The notes beneath the pieces were generated by a model. The model ran no database searches. It was not told the DNA's origin and was given only the letters and a program-made list of their open reading frames with translations. A program made the translations under genes and the position numbers. 64,000 nucleotides of DNA from CAXMST01 sp963712765 (GTDB lineage: Bacteria > Actinomycetota > Thermoleophilia > Solirubrobacterales > 70-9), in assembly GCA_963712765.1 (NCBI GenBank), contig CAVQIX010000001.1:124001-188000 (forward strand), in the 5' to 3' direction. Positions 19,969 through 28,531 of the stretch are shown here, piece after piece. Position 1 is the first letter of the stretch, and each line of letters begins with the position of its first letter.

Positions 19969-22365
19969 CTACTTGGCCCGGTACCAGTCCACGTACTCGC
20001 CGCAGACCTGACGGCGCTGGATCCGGCGCGTCGCGTCGAGGGGCGTTGCCGAGATCGATCCCAGATGTGCCTCGTTCGGTGCCCCGAGCAGCCTCGCGAG
20101 AGCGTTCGGCTCGCTTACCTCGACCTCGACCTCGATCTCGGTCGCCTCGTCGAGCTCCACCTCGCCGACGGGAAAGAACGGAGTCGCCTCCTCGTCGGTG
20201 ACCCGGAAGTCGAGGTTCGCCTTCATCCCTGCGTCGAGGCCGGCTGCGGGCGCCCGCACCTGAATCGGGCGGCGGCTGTCGTACTGGAGCGAGATCAGCC
20301 AGCGGCCCTTTCCGAGCTCGAGGGTCTCGGTCGCCGGCTGCGAGTCGGTGGGGTTCGCGTCGGGCATCCACTCGGCGATCCCCGTCCCGTCCGTCGCCCT
20401 CCTCTCCGGGGCGAGGATCACCGGCGCCCGATCCCAGATCTTCGCCGTCCCCTTTCCGGTCGCGACGTCGCGGCCCTCGGGCGTGTCGCAGTCGAGGATC
20501 GCGCCGGGCTCGATCCCCTCGTCGAGGGTCTTCCGGCGCCCGACGATCCCGGTGCGCTCATAGAGGACGTAGTTCTCGGTCTCGACCACCGGCTCCATCC
20601 GCGGCGGCGGCGTCGAGCTCGGGCCCCCGGTAGTGGTGAGGATGTACTGGAACTGGTCGAGCGTCTTCGGGAAGACCGCGTCGAAGTCGAACTTCTCACC
20701 ACCCCCCTCCCCCTTCTGGAAGCGTTGACGGGCGACATCGACCGAGTAGAAGTTGGTCGCGATGCCCGTGATCTCGCCCGAACCGGCGAGCTTGTACGCG
20801 ATGTGCTCGCGACCAAGGAAGAGGACGTTCTCGTCCTGGACCGTCTTGCGGATCTCGGTGAACTCGTTGCTGGCTTCGTCGGGCCCGACCGAGGCCTGCC
20901 TGACCGCGAGAAAGCTCGAGACGCCCGCGGCGGCGATGAAGGCGACCGTGAGCAGCGTCGCGAGCGGACCGCGAGCAGCGAGCAGACCCCGGATCCCGAC
21001 CAGCATCACCACCGGCGCCGCGATCGCGAGCGCCTTGGCCGCGATGTAGGGCGTGCTGAAGATCGCCGTGATCACCCAGACGATCGCAATCGCGACGAGG
21101 GCGGCCGGAAGGGCGAACAACCGCCGTCGCTGCGAGTCGATCATCCCCACCGCCACAGCGACCGCGCCAAGGGCGGCGCCGAGATAGAAAACGATCGTCG
21201 GGCCGCTCGCCGCCGAGGCCGAGACCCGGTAGTCGCCGGTCGGCCAGATGCCGAGCGCCTCCAGGGGTGAGATCGCGCCCTGGAGATTGCCGAGGTTGCC
21301 ACCGAAGCGATCGGGGTTGAGCGCCTCCAGGCGGGCGAAGTCGGCGATCCTGCTCCACTCCTGGAAGGTGGCGAGAACGACCAGCAGCAGCCCGCCGACC
21401 AGGTAGGGGGCGAAGCGCCGCCGCCAGTCGGAGGGGAGCGTTGGGCGCGGTCGCACGATCCAGAGCCTCGCGGCGACCACCAGTCCCCCGACGGCGCCAA
21501 TCCACAGCAGCCCGGGGAGGCTGTAGTTGAAGACGCTCGCCGCGGCCAGCACCGCCAGCGGCAGGACCCGCAGGATCGGCCGTACGCGGGACAGGTCGCG
21601 CCGCTCGGGGTCGGCCGCGGTCTTGATTCCGACCACCTGCGCGAGCAGCACCGCGAATGCGATCAGGATCATCGCCTGCAGCGACTCCTTGAACGCGCCC
21701 TGGGTCAGGTAGGCGATCCCGAGGTAGGAGATCGAGACCATCACCGCGCCGAGGATCCGCCGAGGCCGGCTGAGCTCGCCGAGCAGACCCGCGGCGAGCA
21801 GGCCCATGATCGGCGCGAGGGCAACGGTGAATCCGGCGAAGACATCGACGAGGTTCGAATCGAACGGCTCGGCGAGGGCGACGACCACGGCGTGGGGACC
21901 GGTCGGGTAGCCGCCCTCGATGAAGCTCGGGACGAAGCCGTCCGGGGAGCGGACGTAGTCTGCGATGAAGAGGTGGGAGAGCATGTCGTCATTGATCAGG
22001 CCGGCGCCGAGAACCCCGATCTGACCCGCGATCGCGAACGGCAGGGCGGCGATCAGGGCGGTGATCAGCGTCACCGGGAGCGCGACCTTTGCGGCCTCCC
22101 GCAGGCCGCGGACCCGCCCGTGCAGCCACCACAGTGAGATCGCGGTCGCCGCAACCAGCGCGACCAGTGCCGTCCAGCCGCGCCCGGGCAGCCTGGCGGC
22201 TACCCCCGCCCCTACCAGCATCGCCGCGATCCCCACCGCCGGGGCGATGAAGGAGATGTCGACCGGGCCCCCGCGGCGCACCCCGCGCGAGACCGAGAGC
22301 AGGGCCTGACCGATCGCGGTCGCGAACAGGAGCAGGACCAGCAGGGCTCCGCAGGCGGCGATCAC
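19969..22365 (-). CDS. large multi-spanning membrane protein, unknown function
   Basis: 798 residues. The first ~490 contain about 13-14 hydrophobic helices. Between them are hydrophilic loops such as INDDMLSHLFIADYVRSPDG and EGGYPTGPHAVVVALAEPF near the first third. The last ~300 residues are soluble, with TEIRKTVQDENVLFLGREHI and a final jelly-roll-like region rich in charged strands. The arrangement of many helices with an early acidic loop followed by a soluble C-terminal domain resembles GT-C fold glycosyltransferases, but the acidic motif is not decisive. I therefore do not assign a reaction. The start is GTG 22365; an ATG just upstream is out of frame. Confidence 0.8.
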   Translation of the reverse strand: MIAACGALLVLLLFATAIGQALLSVSRGVRRGGPVDISFIAPAVGIAAMLVGAGVAARLPGRGWTALVALVAATAISLWWLHGRVRGLREAAKVALPVTLITALIAALPFAIAGQIGVLGAGLINDDMLSHLFIADYVRSPDGFVPSFIEGGYPTGPHAVVVALAEPFDSNLVDVFAGFTVALAPIMGLLAAGLLGELSRPRRILGAVMVSISYLGIAYLTQGAFKESLQAMILIAFAVLLAQVVGIKTAADPERRDLSRVRPILRVLPLAVLAAASVFNYSLPGLLWIGAVGGLVVAARLWIVRPRPTLPSDWRRRFAPYLVGGLLLVVLATFQEWSRIADFARLEALNPDRFGGNLGNLQGAISPLEALGIWPTGDYRVSASAASGPTIVFYLGAALGAVAVAVGMIDSQRRRLFALPAALVAIAIVWVITAIFSTPYIAAKALAIAAPVVMLVGIRGLLAARGPLATLLTVAFIAAAGVSSFLAVRQASVGPDEASNEFTEIRKTVQDENVLFLGREHIAYKLAGSGEITGIATNFYSVDVARQRFQKGEGGGEKFDFDAVFPKTLDQFQYILTTTGGPSSTPPPRMEPVVETENYVLYERTGIVGRRKTLDEGIEPGAILDCDTPEGRDVATGKGTAKIWDRAPVILAPERRATDGTGIAEWMPDANPTDSQPATETLELGKGRWLISLQYDSRRPIQVRAPAAGLDAGMKANLDFRVTDEEATPFFPVGEVELDEATEIEVEVEVSEPNALARLLGAPNEAHLGSISATPLDATRRIQRRQVCGEYVDWYRAK

Positions 22366-22399
22366 CGCCCGCTCCGCGAGATCGTCATGGCCACCGGAC

Positions 22400-23449
22400 T
22401 CAGGCCACCGCCAGGGACGGCTCGGGAACGCGGACCAGGTCGCGCTCGGCGAGCAGCTCCGCCACCTGCACGGCGTTGGTGGCGGCGCCCTTGCGGAGGT
22501 TGTCGCCCGCGATCCAGAGATTCAGACAGCGCTGATGGGAGGGATCGCGGCGGATCCGGCCGACGAGCACATCGTCGCGCCCAGTCGCGTCGAGCGCGAG
22601 CGGATAGACCCCGGCCGAGGGCTGATCGACGACGGTCACCCCGGGGGCCGAGCCAAGGAGCTCACGGCACTCCTCGGGCGAGAGCGGCTCAGAGGTCTCG
22701 ACGTTGACCGACTCGGAGTGGGCGCCGAAGACGGGCACCCGCGCGCAGGTCGCCGAGATCCCGAGCTCCTCCTCGCTCGCGTCGAGGATCTTGCGGGTCT
22801 CGCTCATCATCTTGCGCTCCTCGGTCGTGTAGTCGTCGCCGTCCTTGAAGGTCTCCACCTGGGGGACCACGTTGAAGGCGATCTGATGCGGATAGACCTC
22901 GGCCTTGATCTCGCGGCCTTCGAGCACGGCGCTCGACTGCTCGCGCAGCTCCTCGATCGCCCGCTGCCCGGTGCCTGAGACCGATTGGTAGGTCGAGATC
23001 ACCAGCCGCTCGATCCCGGCCCGATCGAGGATCGGCTTCAGGGCGACCACCATCTGCATCGTCGAGCAGTTCGGGTTCGCGACCAGGCCGCGGTGGGCGT
23101 CGGCGGCCTCGGGGTTGACCTCGCTGACCACCAGCGGCACGCCTTCGTGCATGCGCCAGAAGCTCGTGTTGTCGACGACGACCGCGCCGGCGGCGATGAA
23201 GCGAGGTGCCCACTCGGAGCTGATCGCCCCACCGGCGGAGCTGATCACGAGGTCGAGCCCCGAGATCGTGCCCTCGGCGAGCGGCACGCACTCGGCCTCT
23301 CCGTCCCCGTAGGGGAGGCGCCTGCCGGCGGAGCGCTCAGAGGCGAACGGCCTCAGCTCCTCGACCGGGAACCGCCGCTGAGCCAGCACCTCGAGGATCG
23401 TCGAGCCGACCGCGCCGGTCGCCCCTACGACCCCGACCCGGTAGCTCAC
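22400..23449 (-). CDS. asd: aspartate-semialdehyde dehydrogenase
   Basis: Reduces aspartyl-4-phosphate to aspartate semialdehyde with NADPH, the second step toward lysine/diaminopimelate, threonine and methionine. It is 349 residues. The NADP loop is GVVGATGAVGSTILE (7-20). The catalytic cysteine is Cys128 in VANPNCSTMQM, and the substrate-binding region includes YQSVSGTGQRAIEEL and the C-terminal HSESVNVE/RRDPSHQRCLNLW segments. The GTG start overlaps the lysC stop by 4 bp, so the two pathway enzymes are co-translated. Confidence 0.97.
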   Translation of the reverse strand: MSYRVGVVGATGAVGSTILEVLAQRRFPVEELRPFASERSAGRRLPYGDGEAECVPLAEGTISGLDLVISSAGGAISSEWAPRFIAAGAVVVDNTSFWRMHEGVPLVVSEVNPEAADAHRGLVANPNCSTMQMVVALKPILDRAGIERLVISTYQSVSGTGQRAIEELREQSSAVLEGREIKAEVYPHQIAFNVVPQVETFKDGDDYTTEERKMMSETRKILDASEEELGISATCARVPVFGAHSESVNVETSEPLSPEECRELLGSAPGVTVVDQPSAGVYPLALDATGRDDVLVGRIRRDPSHQRCLNLWIAGDNLRKGAATNAVQVAELLAERDLVRVPEPSLAVA

Positions 23450-24738
23450 GAGGTCACGCGGGGTCGGTGCTCGGCTCCGGACGCATCCTCGCGGCGGACC
23501 GCGTCGGCCCCGAGCTCGAATGCCTTGTGCAGGACCTTGACCGCGTCGTCGACCTGCTCGGCGGCGATCACGCAGGAGATCTTGATCGGCGAGGTCGAGA
23601 TCATGTGGATGTTGATTCCGGCGTCGCCGAGGACCTGGAAGACCGTCGCCGCGACACCCGGATGTGACCGCATGCCCGCCCCGACGATCGAGACCTTGCC
23701 GATCTCTTCGTCGGTGAGGATCTCGCCGCCCTTGATCTCCATCGCCCTGAGCGCATCCAGCGCGGAGGAGAGGTCATCGCGGGTCACCGTGAACGAGAGG
23801 TCCGCGCCGTGCTCGGTGGAGACGGGCTCGTTCTGGATGATCACGTCGACGTTGACGTTCGCCGCAGCGAGGCCGGTGAAGATCCGCCCGGCGACGCCCG
23901 GTTCATTGCGGATACCGGCCAGGGTGACCCGGGCCTCCTCGCGGGAGTGCGTCACTGCTGTTACCAAAGGTCGTTCCATCGTCACGTTCTCGGAGACCAC
24001 GAGGGTACCGGTGCCCTCCTCGAATGAGGAGCGGCAATGCATCGGGACGTCGTGGTTGCGCGCGTACTCGACGCTCCGCAGCTGCAGGACCTTGGCCCCG
24101 GAGGCCGACATCTCCAGCATCTCCTCGAAGGAGACGACGCTCAGCTTGCGGGCGTCGGGAACGATCCGCGGATCGGCGCTGAAGACCCCGGCGACGTCGG
24201 TGTAGATCTCGCAGACCTCCGCCCCTAGCGCGGCCGCCAGGGCGACGGCGGTGGTGTCGGAGCCCCCGCGCCCGAGGGTGGTCACGTCCTTTGAATCCCC
24301 CGAAACCCCCTGGAAGCCGGCGACCAGGACGATGTTGTCGCTTTGCAGCGCCGCCCGGATCCGGTCGGCGCGGACATCGAGGATCCGCGCCTTGGTGTGA
24401 GAGCTGTCGGTGACGATGCCGGCCTGAGATCCGGTCAGGGAGATCGTCTCGTAGCCCATGTCCCAGATTGCCATCGCGCACAGCGCACAGGAGATCCGCT
24501 CCCCGGTGGAGAGCAGCATGTCCATCTCCCGCGGTGAGGGACGATCGCTGATCTCACCGGCCATCTGCACGAGATCGTCGGTTGTCTTGCCACGCGCCGA
24601 GAGGACCGCGACCACGCCCTTGCCCTGCTCACGGGCGGCGACAATCCGGCCGGCGGCACGCTTGAGGTCCTCCGGTCCGGCGACCGAGGTGCCACCGAAC
24701 TTCATCACCACGACCTGCTTGTCGGCATTCGCCTGCAT
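23446..24738 (-). CDS. lysC: aspartate kinase
   Basis: Phosphorylates aspartate, the committed step of the aspartate family. It is 430 residues. The catalytic domain begins VVMKFGGTSVAGPEDL (10-24) and contains FQGVSGDSKDVTTLGRGGSD and EIYTDVAGVFSADPR. Two ACT domains cover about 265-340 and 350-425, the usual site of feedback binding by lysine or threonine. There is no Shine-Dalgarno before the ATG at 24738. A TATCCT box lies 9 nt upstream, so the mRNA may be leaderless. asd follows with a 4-bp overlap. Confidence 0.97.
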   Translation of the reverse strand: MQANADKQVVVMKFGGTSVAGPEDLKRAAGRIVAAREQGKGVVAVLSARGKTTDDLVQMAGEISDRPSPREMDMLLSTGERISCALCAMAIWDMGYETISLTGSQAGIVTDSSHTKARILDVRADRIRAALQSDNIVLVAGFQGVSGDSKDVTTLGRGGSDTTAVALAAALGAEVCEIYTDVAGVFSADPRIVPDARKLSVVSFEEMLEMSASGAKVLQLRSVEYARNHDVPMHCRSSFEEGTGTLVVSENVTMERPLVTAVTHSREEARVTLAGIRNEPGVAGRIFTGLAAANVNVDVIIQNEPVSTEHGADLSFTVTRDDLSSALDALRAMEIKGGEILTDEEIGKVSIVGAGMRSHPGVAATVFQVLGDAGINIHMISTSPIKISCVIAAEQVDDAVKVLHKAFELGADAVRREDASGAEHRPRVTS

Positions 24739-24747
24739 CGGGGGGTC

Positions 24748-24753
24748 AGGATA
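24748..24753 (-). promoter_or_regulatory. -10-like box TATCCT for lysC-asd
   Basis: TATCCT on the minus strand, 9 nt before the lysC ATG, no Shine-Dalgarno between. Confidence 0.4.
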
Positions 24754-24910
24754 GAGCGCCGGGCCCCGGCCGATCGACTGACGCGCATGCCCGGCGATCT
24801 CTGCTCTCGGGCTCGTTCGCCGCCGGCGGGCCCGACGGTAGGGCGGCGAGGGTCATCGATCTCAAGCGCGCGGCTGGGGTCGCGGTCGCGTGACGTCCGG
24901 CGGCTGTGGA

Positions 24911-24916
24911 TATGCT
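24911..24916 (+). promoter_or_regulatory. -10-like box TATGCT, leaderless start of the small membrane protein
   Basis: TATGCT lies 7 nt before the ATG at 24924; no Shine-Dalgarno. Confidence 0.4.
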
Positions 24917-24923
24917 CACCGCC

Positions 24924-25145
24924 ATGTACGTATCTATCGGAGGACCAATTTTCCTGATCGCGGTCGGCGCGATCCTTCGCTACGCGACCAACTTCGACAT
25001 TTCGGGCGTCGACATGGACGTCATCGGCCTGATCCTGATGATCGCCGGGATCGCGGCCCTCGTGCTCTCGATCGGAATGGCGCTGTTCAATCGCGACGAC
25101 GCCCGCAACCCGCCCCCGGGCGGCGGCGCACCACCCCCACGCTGA
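24924..25145 (+). CDS. small two-helix membrane protein (DUF6458-like)
   Basis: 73 residues. Helix 1 is SIGGPIFLIAVGAILRYAT. Then comes the conserved stretch FDISGVDMDVIG and helix 2, LILMIAGIAALVLSIGMALF. A basic and Gly/Pro-rich tail ends the protein. The SGVDxDVIG segment between two helices is the hallmark of a small actinobacterial membrane family (DUF6458, by memory of the pattern). Function is unknown. I choose the ATG at 24924 because the family starts there, although the frame has an earlier ATG at 24906. It is divergent from lysC and convergent with recR. Confidence 0.75.
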   Translation: MYVSIGGPIFLIAVGAILRYATNFDISGVDMDVIGLILMIAGIAALVLSIGMALFNRDDARNPPPGGGAPPPR

Positions 25146-25170
25146 GGCGGGGGGCCCGGTTGGGCTCCGC

Positions 25171-25764
25171 TCAGCTGACCGTCTGGCGCCCGGCCAGGGC
25201 GCGCCCGAGGGTGACCTCGTCGGCGTGCTCGAGATCGGCGCCTACGGGGAGCCCGCTGGCCAGCCTGGTCATTGCGACCTCGCCGCGCAGACGATCGGCG
25301 ATGTGATGCGCGGTGGCCTCCCCGGTGGTGGTCGGGTTGGTCGCGATCAACACCTCCTCCACCTCGGATGAGCTCGCTCGCTTGACCAGTTCCTCGATCT
25401 TCAGGTCCTCGGGGTCGATGCCGTCGATCGGAGACAGCGCCCCTCCGAGCACGTGGTAGCTGCCCCGGTATTCCCCGGTGCGCTCGATCGGGTAGACGTC
25501 CTGGGCCTCCTCGACGACACAGATCACGGTGTCGGAGCGACGGGTGTCGGAGCAGATCGCGCAGAGCTCGGAGTCGGCGAGGTTGAAGCAGCGCTCGCAG
25601 AGCCCGATCCGCTCCTTGACCTCACCGATCGCGGCCGCGAGAGCAAGCGCCTCGGAGTCCTCCTGGCGAAGGATGTGGAAGGCGAGGCGCTGAGCGCTGC
25701 GCCGACCGATGCCGGGAAGCTTCGCCAGCTCGGAGATCAGCCTCTCGACCGGTGCCGGATGCAA
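25171..25764 (-). CDS. recR: recombination mediator RecR
   Basis: DNA-repair protein of the RecFOR pathway that helps load RecA on gapped DNA. It is 197 residues, the normal length. It has an N-terminal helix-hairpin-helix (LISELAKLPGIGRRSAQRLAF), a C4 zinc finger (CERCFNLADSELCAIC), then the Toprim domain (ICVVEEAQDVYPIERTGEYRG) and a C-terminal ATP-like motif region (TRLASGLPVGADLEHAD). The TTG at 25764 gives the correct family N-terminus. It is 18 nt downstream of ebfC, last in the SRP RNA-dnaX-ebfC-recR block. Confidence 0.96.
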   Translation of the reverse strand: MHPAPVERLISELAKLPGIGRRSAQRLAFHILRQEDSEALALAAAIGEVKERIGLCERCFNLADSELCAICSDTRRSDTVICVVEEAQDVYPIERTGEYRGSYHVLGGALSPIDGIDPEDLKIEELVKRASSSEVEEVLIATNPTTTGEATAHHIADRLRGEVAMTRLASGLPVGADLEHADEVTLGRALAGRQTVS

Positions 25765-25782
25765 GGTGGCCGCGGCCCTGTC

Positions 25783-26148
25783 CTACATCCCCGGCAGGCC
25801 CATGCCGCCGAGGCCGCCGGTGACCCCGCCGAGCTTGTTGTTGGCCCGCTCTTGAGCGGCCCGCAGGCCCTCATTGACTGCGGCCATGACCATGTCCTGA
25901 AGCATCTCCACGTCCTCGGGATCCACCGCGTCGGGATCGATCTCCACCGAGCGGAGTTCGAGGTCGCCGCTCATCGTGACCTTGATCATCCCGCCGCCGG
26001 CCGAGGCCTCGACGACCTCGTCCTTGAGCTCCTCCTGCGCCTTCATCATGTCGGACTGCATCTGCTGGACCTGTTTCATCATCGCGCCCATGTCCATGCC
26101 GCCTGCTCCGCCGGGCATTCCGCCCGGCATTCCGCCTCTCTTAGCCAT
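25783..26148 (-). CDS. ebfC: YbaB/EbfC family nucleoid-associated protein
   Basis: Small DNA-binding dimer of 121 residues found between dnaX and recR in many bacteria. The core is MMKQVQQMQSDMMKAQEEL, followed by GGGMIKVTMSGDLELRSVEI and LQDMVMAAVNEGLRAAQE. Both termini are Gly/Met-rich, with a GGMPGGMPGG start and a GGLGGMGLPGM end, slightly longer than in E. coli YbaB. The start ATG overlaps the dnaX stop by one base (TGATG). Confidence 0.93.
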   Translation of the reverse strand: MAKRGGMPGGMPGGAGGMDMGAMMKQVQQMQSDMMKAQEELKDEVVEASAGGGMIKVTMSGDLELRSVEIDPDAVDPEDVEMLQDMVMAAVNEGLRAAQERANNKLGGVTGGLGGMGLPGM

Positions 26149-28031
26149 CAGCCTTCGCCCTCCTGGGTTGTCGCGGTGTCATCCGGGTCGTCGAGCAGCT
26201 CCTCGGCGTCGAACTCGGCCTTGAAGCGCTCGACGAGCTCAGTGTCGTCGACGCGCTCCTCGGCCGGCGGCGCCGCCGGCGCCGCCGTCTCCGGCTCCTG
26301 CTCCAGCATCACATAGCTCGGGTTCAGCTGCCGGCCGACGATCGTCCGCAACGCGTCCGAGAAACGCTCGCGGTTCTCCTTCGCCTCGGCCTTGCGCTTG
26401 TTGAAGGCGGAGCCGGGCGGAAAGCCGATCTCGACGGTGGAGCGGTCGCTGTCGACGCCGACCGGGCGAGCGGCCTGGAAGGCAGCAGAGAGGAACTCCG
26501 ATCCCGACTGCCGCACCTGGTCGACAATCGCCGGCCACAGGCCCAAGAGGCGCTCGAGATCGAGGGTCTGAGCCGCCTCCTCGGAGCGCCGATCGACCTC
26601 GCCGCGGACCCCGTCGATACGGCTTTCGACCTCGCCGCGCACCTCCTCGACCCTGGTCCTGACCTGCTCGGCGGTGGCCGCGGCGCCCTTGGCGATCGCC
26701 TCGACCGCGTTCGGCGCCTCCTCGCCCCCGGAGCGCTTCTCGCCGCCATTCGATGAGGATTCCGGTGAGGCGGCCGCGGGCGAGGCCGGCTCGCCGGCCT
26801 GAGGCGGCTCTGGATCGTCTGCGCCCAGGGAGTCCCCGGATGTCTGTGCCGCAGGAGCACCCGCCCCAGGTTGGGTCGGGGGCGGTGCGGTGCCCGACTC
26901 GAGCCGCTCGAGCCGTTGGGCCAGGGCCGCGTGGGTGGGGTCGATCTCCGGACGGGCGGCCCGCAGCAGCGCAAGCTCGATCGTCATCCGCGCATCGTCT
27001 CCCTCGCGGACGTCGACGATCGCCGCCGAGAGCTGGTCGATAGCGCGAACCAGGGTCACCTCGCCGAGGCGCCGGGCCTGCTCGGTGAGACGGCCGGCCT
27101 GCTCGGGAGCGAGATAGAAGTGCTCCGGCACCTCGCCCAGAGTCCCGATCACCAAGAGCTGGCGGAGGTGGGCGATCAGGTCGGTGGCGAAGCGGGAGGG
27201 ATCGCGACCGGAGCGGGAGAGGTCGGAGACGAGCTGCAGGATCGCCCGGCCGTCCCCGGCGGCGATCGCATCTACCGCGCCGAAGAGAAGGTCGGCGTCG
27301 GCGAGCCCGAGGACGGTGCTGACGTCCTCGATCGAGATCTCGTTGCCGCTGAAGGCAACGAGCTGGTCGAGCGTGCCGAGCGCGTCACGGAAGCTGCCAT
27401 TGGCCGCCCTCGCCACGGCGCCGGTCGCCCCCTCCGCGATCGAGATCGATTCCGCGTCGGCGACACGGTTCAGAACCTCGACGATGTGCTCGGGCGCCGG
27501 GCGGCCGAAGTCGAAGCGCTGGCAACGGTCGACGATCGTCGGCATCACCTGATGGGCCTCGGTGGTGGCGAGCACGAAGACGGTGTTCGGCGGCGGTTCC
27601 TCGAGAGTCTTCAGGAAGGCGTTCCATGCCTCGCGGGTAAGCATGTGGGCCTCGTCGAGGATGTAGACCTTCCAACGACCCGCCGCCGGCATGTAGCCGA
27701 CCCGCTCGCGCAGCTCGCGGATGTCGTCGACGGAGCGGTTCGAGGCAGCATCCATCTCGATCACGTCCATCGAGGTGCCCGCCGCGATCGTACGGCACGA
27801 CTCGCACTCGCCGCAGGGGGTCAGGGTCGGGCCGTTGACGCAATTGAGCGAACGAGCGAGGATCTTCGCCATCGAGGTCTTGCCGGTCCCCCGGGAGCCG
27901 ACGAACAGATAGGCGTGGTGGACGCGCTCCCGCTCGATCGCATTCGAGAGGGTGCGGACGACGTGCTCCTGGCCGACGACGTCGGCGAACGACTGCGGGC
28001 GGTGGCGCCGGTAGAGGGACTGCTCGGTCAC
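26148..28031 (-). CDS. dnaX: DNA polymerase III subunit gamma/tau
   Basis: Clamp-loader ATPase, 627 residues from the GTG at 28031. The sequence from there reads VTEQSLYRRHRPQSFADVVG, the canonical N-terminus; an upstream in-frame ATG at 28130 would add 33 non-family residues. Walker A is VGSRGTGKTS (45-53). The zinc module has Cys64, 73, 76 and 79 (CVNGPTLTPCGECESC). Walker B is YILDEAHML. The region after ~370 is Ala/Pro/Glu-rich tau linker, and the C-terminal ~120 residues form the alpha-subunit-binding part. I did not see the A-rich slippery heptamer that makes gamma by frameshifting in E. coli, which would be rare at this GC. Confidence 0.96.
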   Translation of the reverse strand: MTEQSLYRRHRPQSFADVVGQEHVVRTLSNAIERERVHHAYLFVGSRGTGKTSMAKILARSLNCVNGPTLTPCGECESCRTIAAGTSMDVIEMDAASNRSVDDIRELRERVGYMPAAGRWKVYILDEAHMLTREAWNAFLKTLEEPPPNTVFVLATTEAHQVMPTIVDRCQRFDFGRPAPEHIVEVLNRVADAESISIAEGATGAVARAANGSFRDALGTLDQLVAFSGNEISIEDVSTVLGLADADLLFGAVDAIAAGDGRAILQLVSDLSRSGRDPSRFATDLIAHLRQLLVIGTLGEVPEHFYLAPEQAGRLTEQARRLGEVTLVRAIDQLSAAIVDVREGDDARMTIELALLRAARPEIDPTHAALAQRLERLESGTAPPPTQPGAGAPAAQTSGDSLGADDPEPPQAGEPASPAAASPESSSNGGEKRSGGEEAPNAVEAIAKGAAATAEQVRTRVEEVRGEVESRIDGVRGEVDRRSEEAAQTLDLERLLGLWPAIVDQVRQSGSEFLSAAFQAARPVGVDSDRSTVEIGFPPGSAFNKRKAEAKENRERFSDALRTIVGRQLNPSYVMLEQEPETAAPAAPPAEERVDDTELVERFKAEFDAEELLDDPDDTATTQEGEG

Positions 28032-28159
28032 GGATGCTGAGTGTAGAGGCGCTCCGGTCGGGACGATCGTCGTCGGATCGCCGCAATCGGCCCGGCCGTC
28101 GCCGAATTCGAACCTGCCGACGTCAATCATCGTTCAGACCGCCGCACCCTCCAGGCAGG

Positions 28160-28427
28160 ACCGTGCAGCCCTCCTTCGGAAGAGAGCTCCCGGGCGTGCC
28201 CGCCGTGGCTGGCTCGGGTCAGGCTGATCCGCGGCACTCGCTGGCGATCGCTTAAGGCTGCTTCCTTCCGGACCTGACCTGGTTCGCGGGCCTGCGTTGC
28301 GCGGGACCTGGCCGTCAGCGCTGCCCGCGGCGTACTGGCCCCGAGGGCCGGATCCTTGGGCGGGCGTTCAGCCCCGCTAGAGCGGATTGCGGGTAAAGGG
28401 CACCGCTAATTCCCCACTCAGCACGGT
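28160..28427 (-). ncRNA. ffs: signal recognition particle RNA, long Bacillus-like form with Alu domain
   Basis: The minus strand carries the invariant SRP S-domain core GGTCAGGTCCGGAAGGAAGC (28261-28280). Upstream on the same strand is a 5' segment that closely follows the Alu domain of the B. subtilis scRNA: TAGCGGTGCCC, then CCCGCAATCCGCTCTAGC, then GGGGCTGAA. The proposed ends pair: 5' ACCGTGC (28427-28421) with 3' GCACGGT (28166-28160). An inner helix pairs GCCCGCC on the 5' side with GGCGGGC on the 3' side. The total is 268 nt against ~271 for B. subtilis and ~100 for the short 4.5S form. dnaX, ebfC and recR follow on the same strand, as in Bacillus. Confidence 0.9.
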
Positions 28428-28436
28428 CCAAAGGCC

Positions 28437-28442
28437 ATCGTA
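28437..28442 (-). promoter_or_regulatory. -10-like box TACGAT for the SRP RNA
   Basis: On the minus strand, TACGAT ends 9 nt before the proposed RNA 5' end at 28427. I did not find a good -35 at the expected spacing. Confidence 0.4.
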
Positions 28443-28531
28443 GCGGGTGTGGGCCGAACCCGGCCACGCAATTCCGATTTCAGGCCGTCGCCCTCGTCTC
28501 AAGGGTTCGAGGAGACCCGCCGACTGACTCG

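Noticed and set aside
24739..24923. Lysine or other riboswitch upstream of lysC
   Set aside because: The start codon is 9 nt from the -10 box, leaving no leader. No conserved aptamer sequence was seen.
26871..28040. Long plus-strand frame opposite dnaX
   Set aside because: Antisense to an unmistakable dnaX; no family signature.
28130..28130. Upstream ATG as the dnaX start
   Set aside because: It would add 33 residues with no family similarity. The GTG at 28031 gives the standard N-terminus.
28217..28313. Short 97-nt SRP RNA (4.5S type)
   Set aside because: The S domain alone would fit this span, but the conserved Alu-domain sequence and pairing of the outer ends extend the RNA to 28160-28427.
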